Positions 45,751 to 58,764 of a stretch of 64,000 nt of DNA are shown piece after piece. The notes below the pieces were generated by a model, which was given only the letters and a program-made list of their open reading frames with translations, ran no database searches and was not told where the DNA came from. Where the stretch lies: contig OY727093.1 of NCBI GenBank assembly GCA_963402885.1, positions 17,985,036 to 18,049,035 of the forward strand, given 5' to 3'. Origin of the DNA: Antedon bifida (lineage: Eukaryota > Echinodermata > Crinoidea > Comatulida > Antedonidae). Both the position numbers and the translations under genes were made by a program. Numbering within the stretch: position 1 is the stretch's first letter; every line of letters begins with the position of its first letter.

Positions 45751-48700
45751 ATCACTATTTTCACACACCTCATGGATCACTTTTAAGTGAAAGGAAATAA
45801 CCAGTATTAGTAATATGAGAATTGGCTTCTTTTGTAATACATTAAGAAATCAAAATAATTATAGAATTTTCCTTGTATTTAAGAAGGCTAAACCATACAT
45901 TCGTAATTGATTGAGTGTATTTTTATTCCATATCATTATTTAATTGTGTATAAACAACTTTGAAGTTAGAATTTTTCAGTCTTTTTATTGCATTCTAATC
46001 CCGTCCGTAATATTGAAAGTTGAGCTAATAAAAGTGGGTTTCCCCACAAAACAACAAATTATGATTATGAATTTTTTTAAATAATATTTAATACTTTTAC
46101 TTTTTTGACAACTATATAATTTCTTTAATTCATTAAATATTTCTATGAATAAAAAAAATTAACAATTGTTTTTGTATCTTGTAATGTATGTACAGTACTA
46201 TACTACAGTTGTGGCAGATCGTTGTAAAATTCCCCTTACATTACAATGAAATAACTTTGTAGGCCTGAAGCACACAAAATAGAGAGGGTCCAAACAGGGA
46301 AAAGAACACGTCCCCCACCATTAATTTTTTTAAAAATAAATAAAAATACAGTTGTGGACAATATATTTGGCAATTATTACAATTCATCTCCAAAAAATGC
46401 TTCTCTCGCACATAAACTGTGCCATCGTCCCAGCCTAGGCCAAACGCGGCCGATCTTGGGCGTGAAGTGGGTAGCATCGCTCTGCACCCCGCGACACCAT
46501 TTATAGCTATGCCTCAACCGACTGCCTACAAAATTCGGCCTCCATACAGTCAGTGTTTATTCTGTAGCCGTTTGAGATTGGACAGTGATATACGCATATG
46601 TAAGTGTAATAACAAATGGAGTAACTTTATATAATCGAATTTTATATAAATGTTCTTTCATTTTGACGCAAAAGATAAAATAAAGTCGTACTGTTTATCG
46701 CGAAGATGTAAACCCTATTTGTTTACATTGATTTCGGTGTTGTGCCACATTGCCTTCTGGGTAATCCGCTTGCCGGAATGGCTGCCCATGCGATTATCAT
46801 TTTTCGAGCGTCAGTTCCATATAATAATAGTGTATATAAACTTTCCTTAAATATAAACAGTATAGGGCCTTACCAATTTATTTAATACATAATATATGAA
46901 CTATATTACCACAAAATAAATTTAAATGAATTTATAAGGACATGATGATTATCAAAAATAGTCAATATAATTTAATATTATGTTCATATTATTATAATTA
47001 TTATATCATAAAGATTTTCAAAAACATAGTTTGGTAACATTTAGTTTCTGTTAGATATCAGACCTTTAATATTTGGAAATAACCTATAATAACTATAAAA
47101 CATTCTTCTTTTCAACGCAGTATGCATATGTAGATACAGTACACCTATATTGTAAGAACACAATTTCAATAATTTCTTTGTTAGTTATCAACCTAGGGGT
47201 TAAGTTATTAGGAAAACATTGGTTTATTTTTTATATAAATTATATGTACAGAAATTCGTTTTTCTAGCCTCAGATCATTCCTGAAGTTAGACATAAATCA
47301 CCCAAATTTGTATTAAGTAATGGATATTAGATGAAGTACAGTACAAATACATGTTTCAGGAGGATACTTTATGTTAAAGGATGATAATTAGTTTAAATTT
47401 TACCCCGGTGAAATTTATTCAATTACCAGGTTGAAGTATGGTGGAAGCACTATTATATAGCAGAATAATGTAGAACACAGTCAGTTCTAACAAGGTTAGA
47501 GGTGTGCCACAATTTGAGATAAGTGGAAACATGACTTTTTCAATAGTAAACTCATTACCAGCATTATAAATACAATTTTAAAAAGATGAGAATGCAAGTA
47601 AATATTAGATTCTTAGTCCTCATTATGCACAATGATTTTCTACTATCACATATTAAAATATAAAACAATCATATAGCCTTTAATGAATTTACATGGAGGT
47701 CTATCCAAATAAATTTAAATAAAAGGATCGTAATATGTCTTTGTCTCCAATTCGTGGAAAATGAAGTTAGTATTCCATCATTTCAACAATAAAAAATATT
47801 TAAAATATCCTGCCAGTTTGCGTTCAAGAGTACAACCTGCTTAGTTTTTAATACGAGTACTGCTTTCTCTACACATAACTTTTCTGCAAAAAAAAAAAAT
47901 CTCTGTAATAATTACTTTAATTACTGTAATAATCTAGGCGTAGATTATGTTGACCGGGCCAGTGACAGGACGATCGACTGTACTACCATAAGTCCTCTAG
48001 GTGGATACAATTTATTTCTTGCCTACAAAGTGTACAGTAGTATGCTAATTAGGTAGTTGGAGTAGTTTGGAGAGATACATCTATTTATAAGAGAGTACTG
48101 TATATATCAAACTATCTGTGTTGGCCACCTTTGTATTTTTAGATATAATACCAATAGGTACCATGTATTGGGATGCAATTTAACAGTTATGAATAAAAAG
48201 CTGTGAAATATAAAATTGTTAATTGAAAAAGAAAATTTAGGGTGATCATCCCAGTATTTAAAGTCTAAATTTGATACAACAATAGGCATAAACGATTTTT
48301 AAATTAACATGTATAAAAGCAAATTGAAAGCCCTACGTACTCTGTATTTGGAGGAAATAAGCATAAGAGCAAATAAAGTCTTGACCACAGGGTGTAATTC
48401 ACTATTTTAAATCAGTAGTATGACTGTACTTATGTGTTGGACCATACTGTAATGTGGTCCAAGTTGACGGGCCAGGAATGATGGTAGTACCAGTATACCG
48501 TGTACTGTAGTATGTAGTAGTTGGAGTAGTTTGGAGAAATACAGTAGAGATTTACGAGACTTGGTGTGTGATGATTCAGTATGATAATTTGTGCTGTGAA
48601 AGACAAAATTGTTGAATTGTGAAGAAAATATTGTAAAATATAACAAGGAAATTATAGTTTTATACTATAGTATAATTAAGGGGTAACCGTATAATATATA

Positions 48701-48929
48701 ATAATAATAATAAATGCAATGGCAATTACTAATATTATGTATACAATATTACAGTTAAATTCATATATTATTTTATTATGATAAGGAAATCTGTTTTAGA
48801 ATGACAAAAAGCCGTCCCAACCCAGATTTGAACCAAGCTATCAATAAAGCTATAAACAGAATACCATTATTGTAGCCGGACTTGGTAGCGTAGACCTACT
48901 CTACTAGGCCTAGTAAGATTAGCTAGAAG
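45751..48929. other. Interior of 7.5-kb element, AT-rich
   Basis: Short ORFs without recognisable domains. A GC-richer patch at 46400-46560. 48000-48290 and 48460-48650 are diverged direct repeats (shared 'gtagttggagtagtttggag'). Confidence 0.4.
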
Positions 48930-49335
48930 GATACAGGTCAACCCGTACCCATGCCAACTCGTACCCAACATTTTGGCTCACTCATACCCTCATGGGCTGG
49001 CTCGTACTCATCATGGGCTGTACCTATGTTTAATGCTATTAAAAGTATATTTATATTCATTAAAAAGATTCATTCGGTTGGTATTCCAAATAAAATATAA
49101 TAGTTAATTATATCTCAACCGTAACAGTATAAATAGTAATGGTAAATAAAATAATCGTTATTTTACTAATATTTACTATTACGGTTGAGATATAATTAAC
49201 TATTATATTTTATATTTATATTACATACGGGTTGGTTTAGGTGGGAATGGGTTAGCCGAGGGTACGAGTTGACCAATTATTTGGGTACGAGTTAGCTAAA
49301 GTTGGATGGCATGGGTACGGGTTTACCAGCACCCT
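48930..49335. mobile_element. Palindromic MITE with GTACCC phrase ends, ~400 bp
   Basis: Outer inverted parts share 'acccgtacccatgcc' and repeated 'aactcgtaccca' words. The centre (about 49092-49140 and 49164-49212) is a long inverted repeat around 'aatagttaattatatctcaa'. Noncoding. Confidence 0.6.
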
Positions 49336-49654
49336 AGCTACAGTAGAAGAATACGGATACGGGTCAACATGTACCAATTCCAACCCGGGCGTACCCATCA
49401 TGGATGGGCTAGAATACTACTTACAGGTTAGGTTAGCCTAGCTGGGCTAACCCACCTCACCTCTCACATTTCCTGAAAAATAGGCCGAAAACGCGACCGA
49501 AATTACTACTGGAGCCCTAGGCCTACTTAATTTAAAATGAACTCTAGGCTAGGCCTAGCTAGTAGTAGTAGTGATGCGTAGTAGGCTAACACCGCTGGCT
49601 CTACGAGACCTTTTAATGCTCATATGAATGATGGCTTTTTTTGGGCGTACCCAA

Positions 49655-49740
49655 TGCGATGGGGCGACTTTGTATTGGGCGACTTTGTATGGGGCGACTT
49701 TGCGATGGGGCGACTTTGCGATGGGGCGACTTGACTGGAT
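49655..49740. repeat. Minisatellite GGGGCGACTTTG(CG/TAT)AT
   Basis: Five to six copies of a 15-17 bp phrase 'gatggggcgactttgc' / 'tattgggcgactttg'. Confidence 0.85.
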
Positions 49741-50218
49741 TCCTGTAGGCCTATGCCTTCTAGGCCAGATTTCCCATTCCCGCAGACCTATAGCCTATGT
49801 TCTTCTAGTAAGGCTAGTGGTTGTACCCTGGTCGACTCGTACCATGCCAACTCATACTTAACTTGAGTGTAGTAGGCCTAGCCTCTACGATATTGAGTAT
49901 GCCCTGCTAAAAAGGTAGATGAGCTACTAAACTAATTACGTAATTCGTATAATCAATAACAATAACTGACTAGAAGGCCAAAAAGCAGAGGAAAACGCCT
50001 ATCCATTCTTGCATGGCAATACGATAAACCTGCTACTATTCTGGTTGCCGAGTGGATTTTATATTGAATACATTATTATAACGTTACAAATTGTCTCTAG
50101 ATAGGAACCTAATGACAGCGATATCGTGTATTAAAAGTACTTAATACAGTCAGACAGGTCTCTGGCAGACTGTCGACAGTCTTCCACACTGAGTGTACTA
50201 ACAGCTACAGAATCGGGT

Positions 50219-50575
50219 GCGAGGAGCTTTCGAATTTGTTGCGAACTTTTTTAATTGTGCTAGGTACTTTCGAATTTGTTGCGGACTTCTTTAATTGTGC
50301 GAGGAGCTTTTGATTTTATTGCGAACTTCTTTAATTGTGCGAGGAGCTTTCGAATTTGTTGCGGACTTCTTTAATTGTGCTTAGCTCTTCTTTAATTGCG
50401 CGTTTCTTCTTTATTTGTGAATTTCGTTTTATATTTTCATGCTTTCTTTTGTTTATTTGCGATTCCTTTAATTGTGTGATTCCTTCTTTAATTGTGTGAT
50501 TCCTTCTTTAATTGTGTGATTTCTTCTTTAATTGTGTGATTCCTTCTTTAATTGTGTGAATATGATTTATAAAGT
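50219..50575. repeat. Right-arm phrase array of 7.5-kb element
   Basis: Phrases 'cgaatttgttgcggacttct' then 'tttaattgtgtgattccttc', inverted relative to 43130-43383. Confidence 0.85.
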
Positions 50576-50607
50576 GTGCGTGACAGTTGTGGGCCACCGT
50601 ACAAAGG

Positions 50608-51000
50608 AAAAGCAATTTATTATTACAAGATTATTATTACCACGATAACGAATAGACCTTGAAGCATACGGTATTTAAAGTATGCATTGAATTATTAAAG
50701 GTATTGCATTATAATAAATGTTTTGTTAAATTGTTGATAAAATTGTTTCTGCTATTAATCAATTATTTTTTTATTATGATTCTAAACACAACTCGAGCGT
50801 AGACGTATGTTCACCATTTCCCTCCAATATTTATGGTCAGAAAAGTGTTTTGACCTTTGAACATCAGTTTTAACTTATTTCAAATACATTTTTTGATTCA
50901 TCATATCATACATTTGTATGGTGTTACTTAAACCGAAAAATCAGCCGATAGACCTACCGTATGTATAAGTTTGGTGTGTGTAATATTATATTATTACTAG
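50608..51000. other. Noncoding spacer
   Basis: Nothing recognised. Confidence 0.3.
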
Positions 51001-52047
51001 CAGTTGCCCGTGCTCCGCACGGTCTTTTCCCGCCTTTATATGTGGTATACTAATTCGCATGGGAGGAGTTAGTATAATAAAAGCGCACTCTTCCCTGATA
51101 AAAAAAAATACCCTGATAAATGATTAAAAAAAAATAAATGTTATCATATCTATTACGAATTTACGAACATAAAAGACAAAATTTGTGCGCATCAGAAAGT
51201 AGTGCATGTAGGCTACATGTCGAGAGGACAAGAAGTAGATGAGAGAGACATGTACGTTTGAACTCTGTCAATGAGTCTGCAGTTTAATGGTTTCAATTAT
51301 GAATTGGTAATTTATAGAAATAAGAAGTGAAGTATTAGAAAACTACAGCTGCTTACCGACTTGAAATCAACTAAACAAGCACGGATGTGCGATACTCGGG
51401 GTACAGCAAAAGAAGCTGTAATGACGTCATAAGACGGGAGTTGTAACGTCACATACACTTCAATAACCTCGCTACCAAATACGGCTATATTCCGAAAAGT
51501 TACGTCACATAACCGGAAATGGCATAATTACGGTAAATTGTGAAATCTCATCTCTTCCGGGAGCAGAAGTGACGTCACAATATCATGAATAGGTTTAACT
51601 GTATAAATTCTTATTCTCCAAGTCAAGACCTTTGAAATGACACCAAACACGGCTATATTACGACGAAAATCTGTTGGCACCAAGGTACCATCTTCGAGAC
51701 GTCATATGGCTGCATCCGGTTTGAAATTAAAAAATCCGGCTCTATAGCTTTGAGGACATGTAGTATACCTATGCCAATTCCCAGCAACGAATAAGGGTAC
51801 TTTATAAATCGCACTTTTTTTCGATTGGTACCATGTTTATGACGTCGTAATTCTGCATCCGGTTGAAGTACAAACATTTTTTCTCTATAGCTTTATTCAC
51901 CTATTACCCTAGTATATGCATGCAATGTTTCAGAGCCGTCAGACGACGCATAAAGAACTAGTAGGACTTTAAAATTGGCTCAATAGTGTCCAGATGGAAG
52001 AAGAAGAGGAGAAGATGAGCGAGTCCTAGACTCGGGTACCCCGAGTA
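51001..52047. repeat. Noncoding repeat rich in CRE-like TGACGTCA words
   Basis: Starts 'agcagttgcccgtgctccgc' 'acgg', a wording common at repeat ends in marine invertebrates. 51392-51403 (ATACTCGGGGTAC) and 52034-52047 (GTACCCCGAGTA) form a short inverted pair. Between them are at least six TGACGTCA-like words (e.g. 51423, 51449, 51503, 51571, 51699, 51840) and repeated 'acggctatatt' phrases. No ORF. Confidence 0.45.
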
Positions 52048-53744
52048 AAAAGTGCACATGTTTCCTGGTGTATTGTTTGATATTTTGTTTTGTTTTTATG
52101 TGTGAGCTTTGTTTTAATTATGCTCAGAAATAGTGATGTGTATAATTATGCAATGGGTCACGTGTGCCTATAGATAAAATACAGTATACAACAGAGGAGG
52201 TTTTGTTGTTTGTCACATATGTTCTGTTAATATGCTAAATTAATTTTTTGTTATTTGCTAATTATGCAAACTACGTTACGCTCGGTGAATTAATAAAACA
52301 GTTGAATTAAAAGAACCGTGTGAACGAGTCACACTTGTAATACGTAATGTAACAACTGGAGAAACACACCAGGCAGTACCGTGTCTTTTTGATTTACACT
52401 AAAAAATGTATTTGGTACAAACGCATTTATATGGTAAATTGCAAAACATAGGCCTCCTATACCATTTGAAAGACATATTCGTCTGACCGTGTAGCCTTTA
52501 ATGCAGTACACTGTACCTCAACATTACATAAATGTAAGGCATTCCCTATCTGATTTTGACATATTTATCTTCTCGAAACTTTATCTTTTTTCCCTTTCCA
52601 TAAAAGCTTAAAGATAAGGAAATTCACTTTTAATTTTGGAAGATCTCTTTCTTTATAATATATGTATTTTAACCAATGCGTTTTCCTAAACTCAAATTAT
52701 TAATCCTTTACCAAATAACGTTAGATTCCGCCGGCTCTACAACTTGTAAGCATTTTAGCATTTAATTTTAAAATGTTTTATTTTCCCTCGTACTTAGTAC
52801 AAGTACTAAGCACAAACCTATGCATACCTTAAATATTACATTACAAATGATTTCTTTTGTTATCCCTAAATCCTATGTGTAGGTCCTTTTATGTGCAGTT
52901 GTTAAAGAGTTATGCGCCTTTATATACAACTAAGGCATAAAGGTCACTGAAAAGATGCACAGTATAAAATAAAAGTGTTTAGATCTCACGAAGATGAAAA
53001 AAGAATTACTGGACCTTTGTTTATATTTGACCAATGAAATTGTTGTTGAAAAAGTTGTATTTATTATTGTGACCCCTAAACATGGACATATACATCCCTT
53101 TTATTCTTTTAAACCCATGGGAAAAAATACCAACAGATTGTTTTCAAGGTCAAACCATATATAGCCTGTACTAATCCTGTACTAATACTTTTGTTTAAAT
53201 TAAATATTTCAATCAGAGGCTTCTCACAAAGAACAGCCTTAATACAAAATTCTTTCCATTAGCACTTCGCGTTGAAACCTTGATATGTTGTGATAAATAA
53301 GTTTGCTGCGTTATATAAAGATTTACCGAACCTATTTGTATCACTATCTGGTTACCATTTAGTATTGTGGATGAGAATTCATATTACCTAGTATCGTGGT
53401 AAAACTGTTTTGAGGAAACTAATAATTGTTCATCTTGATATATGAAGGTCACACCTTTTTTTTTGGCCTGCATCAGTCTTTTTTTTTGTCTTTCGTGGGA
53501 ACAACCCACCTTTATTATTTCCACTCTTTTTCTCTTTTTTTCATTCTTTCTTACAAATAATTTGACACACATTAAAAAGAATGTGTTAAAATAGTAACAT
53601 GTCTAAATACTTAATTGATATAAGCTGTAATGTTTAAGTATTGCAATTAATAGTACACAAAAATACATATATAACCATGATTTCAAATACTGTATTAAAA
53701 TTATGATTTAAAATTGGCATATCAACAATACACATTGAAACTAT
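52048..53744. other. AT-rich spacer
   Basis: Short ORFs only; nothing recognised. Confidence 0.35.
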
Positions 53745-53880
53745 AAAGAATATATGTACATTATATGTATACATACCTACACACATATACATACACATGC
53801 CATATACAATGCATATACATACCATATACACACCCGTACATATCCATAAATACATATACATACATACAAATACGCAGACA
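53745..53880. repeat. (ATAC/ACAT)n microsatellite-like tract
   Basis: Irregular 'catacacata' / 'catatacatac' run about 185 bp beyond the Tx1-like LINE stop. On the LINE strand it reads TATGTATG-type repeats and may be its 3' tail or target. Confidence 0.7.
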
Positions 53881-54064
53881 TAAATTTATATTATTTGAAA
53901 TACAATAGATCAAAACAAAGTAAAGAAAAGATCAATGAATAATGTTTAATTTAATAAATTAAGAACATTTTTCTTTATGCGTGACCACTTAATCTCGGCT
54001 TTAGTTTAATATTCATTATTAATTTGGTATTTAACTTCGAGAGAGAATAACTTCCAAATTAATT

Positions 54065-57000
54065 TTACATTATGTTTGCGTTTATCAATTGTATTTTGTA
54101 AACACATTTTATAAATAACGACAATGGTTCATTTACGACTTTATTTGCCGTTCCAACAATAATGTTTAAAAAAGTAATCTTTTGCATTTCAGGAAAACAT
54201 TTTTTAATTAGTTCGTTGAATCGTATCCACACAGGTTGGATAATATTACATAAAAATAACATATGTTGGTCATTTTCTATACTTGTACCACAATTGTCAC
54301 ATATGTCACTCCTTGCTAGTTTCCAGATTTTTAATCTTTTCTTACAAGGCAGAATTCTATGTAGCAACTTAAAATTAAACTGGGCTATTTTTGTGTTATA
54401 TTTCATGCAATTTACACGATTATTCCAAACATCATCTCAGTTAATATCATTGTCATTTAGCTCTAAACACCATCTAACTTGTGCTATTGGAACAATACTT
54501 TTGGTAGTGACCAAATTATTGTAATAGAAAGTTGCTTTACGGTTACTTTTAAACAGAGAATCACTATTTCTTCTATTATCTTGTATATTAACTTCATTTG
54601 TTAAAATCATTTTCCATTCATTTGGAATTGCATTTACTAAAGAAATGTATTCAATTATTCCATTTCTTTTTTGCGAAAGTGTAGAAATTATTTCCCGTGC
54701 AGTTAGTATTCTATTTTCATTTATCACGTCTCTTATAGTATTATATCCAGAGATTATCCAGGATTTAAAATATAGTGATTCTTTGTTTAAGGTGATTAGT
54801 TTATTTTCCCATAAATTTTGTTCTATAATTTCATAATAGTTTGTTGGATTTTTACCAACCTTAGTGTTCAACTTAACTACGTTGTTCAGCATTTCTTTAT
54901 AGAAATCAGGCATGATAGCTAACTTAGTATGAACATTAGGGTTAAGATGGGTAGCTTTAATTGTATATTCTATGGGATACATATAATAATTCGGAATAAC
55001 TTTCCATTTTCCAGGGTCTGGACTTAGCAGACGCTTAACCCAAGTTAATTTTAAAGCGTTTACCATTGATTGAAAATCAATCATTTTCAGTCCTCCCTTT
55101 TCTACTCGTTGAATAAGGGTATCTCTCCTTATCTTTTCACTTTTCCCATGCCATAGGAATCTGTATAATATTTTATTTATTTTAGGTATTATATGTTTAG
55201 GTATGTTTATAATACTGGCATTATATATAAGTTTAGAAATTGCTAAAGTTTTTATTACGATTATTTTTCCAAATAAAGATAAAAATCTTCTTTCCCAGAG
55301 ATGTAAGGTGTTTTCTAGCTGGGTAATCTTTTCATCCCAGTTCTTTTTGTCACATCGTTTTTCATCATATCCTACATATATTCTAAGAAATTTAACAGGT
55401 TCTATTGTCCAGTTGATGTTCAAAGGTTTGGAATTTTTATTCCTATTCGAGCCTATCCACATACCATTCGTTTTACTTTTGTTTAACCTTAAACCAGAAA
55501 TATGACAAAAAGCTTCGATTGCGTCAAAGAAACAGTAAAGACGTTTCATCTTGACTAAAAATGACAGTGTCATCAGCCAATTGTGCCAACTTAACAACGT
55601 TTTTTTTGTTTTCATTTTTTCATTTTTTGGGAGAGTAAAACCTTTGCACGAAGGGTTATCTCTTATGTTTAAGGCCATAGTTTCAACAACCAATATAAAC
55701 AACAAGGCAGTCAATGGACAGCCTTGCCTTACACCACACTCCATTTTAAAGTGTTCAGATAGACATCCATTATTATTAACTACACATTCTGTATCCGTAT
55801 ATAGAGTTTTTATCCATTTTAAAAATGAATCACCAAAGCCAAATTTTGTTAACACTTTAATGATTAGATTTCTGTCAATCGAATCGAATGCTTTGGCAAA
55901 GTCTAAGAAGACGATTGCTCCGGGTTTATTATATTCATTCGAGTAAAAAAGAATGTCATTTACTAGACGTACATTTTCACCTCCGAATCTCACAGTGACG
56001 TAACCTTTTTGGTCATAGTCAATAATTGATTCAATTACTGTTTGTAACCTATTTGCCAGAACATGGGCCATTACTTTATAATCAACATTTAAAAGGGTGA
56101 TTGGTCTCCAATTATTAAGTTGTTCTCTTTCGCCACTTTTAAATAATAGATTGATTATTCCTAGTCTTTGTGTATTGCATAATCTGTTATTTGTATAACA
56201 ATAGTTTAGGGCATTGCATAAAGTATGTTTAATATGTTCCCAAAAAAACGAACTCAACGCTTAGGCCATCAGACCCAGGACTTTTGTTGAGCTTCATTGT
56301 GTACAGTGTTTTAGTGCATTCTTCAATAGAGAGGTAACCTTCACATTTATTACTTTCGTCTATTGACAATTTATTTATTTTTGTTTTATTTAGATATCTA
56401 TCAATAACCTCTTCAGATATATTTTTGTCTTTGTACAGTTTTTTATAAAATTTAAATTGTTCTTTCAGGATTTCGTCTGAATCAGAAGTAAATTTACCGT
56501 TTTCTTTCTGTATTCGAGTTATATGTTTTCTTTTTGCATTATTTTTTTCCAGTCCTAAAAAGAATTTATTATTTTTTTCTCCTTTTTCGAACCACTCAAC
56601 TCTTGGGCGAATTTGTGCACCTCGTGCCTCTTCCGTGTATATTTTTTCTAATATTTCTGTTCTATGTTTTATTTGTGAGTCAATTTCTTTACTATAAACA
56701 GTGTTTAGCTTGTTTGTGAGGTCAGTGATCTCTCTAAGTAATGTTACTTTTCTTTTACGTTTATTCTTTTCTTTTTTAGCACAATATTTGCAGGTAAATT
56801 CTTTTATTTTTACTTTTAGGTAATCCCACAGAAGGTCAGGAGTTAAATTGTGTTCATTTGCATTTGTGTTTTCTATGATCTTTAAAATATTGTCTGTATA
56901 GACAGTGTCATTTAGTACACTATTATTTATTTTCCAGACTCCAGGACCTTTTTCACACTTTTCATTAAAAAGTTTTAGTGAAATAGCTTGGTGATCTGTA

Positions 57001-57710
57001 AATAAAGCTGGTCTAATATCTGTATGTACGACGTCACCGTTTTTGTGCAAGTCTTTTGAGATAACCCAATAATCAAGTCTTCTATAGATTTCTTTCGGCC
57101 TCCAAGTAAATTGAGACAGGTTATTGTGGCAACGCCTCCAGACATCTATTAGGTTATGTTTATACATACTTTTTTTAAATACTAACGGGGAGCTGTCATA
57201 ATGTGGTATACTTTTCCTTTGATCTACAGTACGATCAAGTACACAGTTCCAGTCACCACCCATTACAATATATTCATCTTTTTTTATACCAGGATTATCT
57301 ATTTTCTTTTCAAGCTTATTAAAGAACAATGTCCTTTCTTTATAATGATTTGGTGCATATACATTAATTGAATATATTTTTTTATCTTTATAATTGAGAC
57401 ATAAGATTAGGATTCTTCCTTCATTATCTACAAATTTATATTCAATATCATTTGTATCGAAACTTGATTTGAGAAGGATTGAAACGCCTCTACTGTTAGT
57501 TGTTCCAAAACTATGATAGGCTGGTCCTTTCCAAAAATTTTTTATATAACCTACAGACATTTTATCAAAATGAGTTTCTTGTAAGAGAACAATTTCAGCT
57601 TTCTGTTCTTCTACCCATTTAAACATTTTCATTTTTTTGTGGTTATCTCTCAAACCTCTGACATTTAGTGAAACTAAATGCAGATTACATTTTTTTGATT
57701 TACTTGTCAT
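54065..57710 (-). pseudogene. Tx1-clade LINE ORF2, almost complete
   Basis: About 1,215 codons with few breaks. Endonuclease (57710 to ~56800): HLVSLNVRGLRDN, IVLLQETHFDK, GVSILLKSSF, YSINVYAPNHYKE, VMGGDWNCVLD, LFTDHQAISL. After a linker comes the RT: SPGSDGLSVEF, WRPITLLNVDYKVMAHVLAN, VFLDFAKAFDSIDRNL, MECGVRQGCPLTALLFIL, with the catalytic LADD at 55569-55580 in a shifted frame. The C-terminal half has YRFLWHGKSEKIRR and a finger ICDNCGTSIENDQHMLFLC. Breaks: a frameshift near 56250, a compensating pair near 55605 (T8/A8 run) and 55540, and an in-frame TGA at 54437-54439. The 'NWRPITLLNVDYK' style marks the Tx1 branch of L1-type elements. Probably recent. Confidence 0.85.
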
Positions 57711-57838
57711 TTTATGTTTTTTTGTTTGTTTTTATTTTTTTGTTTGTTTTTATTTTTTTTTAAATATCTAATTGTTTTTTGTAACCTAAGGAGATAGACT
57801 ACGGTTTAGTTGCTAGATATTACTGGACTAAAGAGTTT

Positions 57839-58764
57839 CTAACTTACAGAGTCAGATTTCTTTTCTTTCTTTCCTGCGCTTTTCTCACCACTCTCCGTAA
57901 GTTTTTTTCTCTTTGTTGCCACAAAGGCTTGTCGAGCGGCAGAAGCAGTTTCTTCAACAGTATCAATATTTAATGTCATTTCTTGCAGATCTGTGATGAC
58001 AAAGTCAGTAATTGGTCTTGTTCCTTCAACGGTTTTATCTGATTTATTTTGCTTCTCATTCTCTTGCTTTTCTGCTAGTTTTTTCTGACTTTTTTTCTGC
58101 TTTTTCTTTTCATTCTTACTCATTTTAAAACATTGAGTATTGACAGATTCTTCCTCTTCCTGATTAATAGATTTTACTCTATTAATTGCATCTTTCATTA
58201 TTTGTTCTACACGTTCATCAAGCTCAACTGAATCTGGATCATTTCCTGGATTAGCTGGTTTGTTTAGCAAATCTTCCAGGGTACTGATGGTATTCTGTGT
58301 GCAATCTGCAGATTTTTCTTTTTCTTCTACTACAGATACGGTTTTGTCATCAATTTCTTCTTCATTTTTTTTTCTTCATTCATTTCATCAGTTTCGTTTT
58401 TATTATCACTACTTGTTGCGGTTTCCGCCTCTACCATTGATTTAACAGGTATGTTTACACAGACATTTGCACGATGGCCAGCTTTGTTACGTCTGTGACA
58501 TATTAAGCTTTTCAATTTTGCAGGGCAATCATTGACTTTGTGAACTGTCAAGCCACATTCAAAGCATGTGAAATCTACTTTCTGGTCTTTGTGAAATAGC
58601 CTCGCGTTAAATCCATTTATTTTCATAAATCGTGGGAGGCTCCCTTTAAATGGAGCGACGAACACCGCACGGTCTCCATTCAGAATCTTAATCAGTCTTA
58701 ATAGAATATGCATATGACGTCTGTCGCGAACGACAGTGTCATTTTCATCTTTCAATGATGACTA
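57839..58764 (-). pseudogene. Tx1-clade LINE ORF1, frameshifted, 5' end lost
   Basis: The first part (58755-58330) has RRHMHILLRLIKI, SLPRFMKINGFNARLF and a CCHC knuckle CFECGLTVHKVNDC. A second knuckle is damaged: CHRRNKAGHRANVC has Arg where the second Cys belongs. A frameshift at the A run near 58364-58373 moves the frame to one running to 57839, with LNKPANPGNDPDSVELDE, lysine-rich blocks and GTRPITDFV. A TAG at 58762-58764 closes the frame upstream, and the usual N-terminus is missing, so the copy is truncated before the 5S-derived arm. ORF1 proteins of this type bind element RNA. ORF2 follows 128 bp downstream. Confidence 0.75.

Larger units (their letters stand above)
43085..50601. mobile_element. 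7.5-kb foldback element with CAAAGG target repeat
   Basis: Termini TACGATGGCCCACAACTGTC and its inverted partner (TACGGTGG... at 50601) are flanked by CAAAGG on both sides (43079-43084, 50602-50607). The left arm is 43085-43385 plus 44517-44615; the right arm is 50168-50601. Arms carry tandem 'attaaagaaggaatcacaca' phrases outside and 'attaaagaagtccgcaacaa' phrases inside, then a 48-bp near-perfect unique segment ending GTCGAC. A 1.1 kb foldback is nested in the left arm. The interior (44616-50167) has no long ORF but includes a promoter-like region and MITE. TU/foldback style; autonomous partner unknown. Confidence 0.8.

Noticed and set aside
46241..46850. Short ORFs in a GC-richer patch (46419-46634, 46650-46850) as host exons
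   Set aside because: No matching splice phases, no domain, and the patch lies inside the 7.5-kb transposon.
48810..48890. tRNA-like 3' half on the minus strand (GGTTCAAATC followed by TTGGGACGGC and T run)
   Set aside because: No convincing D arm, anticodon arm or acceptor pairing could be folded; likely a chance box B or old SINE remnant.
53634..53861. 75-codon ORF rich in MYMY/CIVYG
   Set aside because: Translation of the ATAC-type microsatellite.
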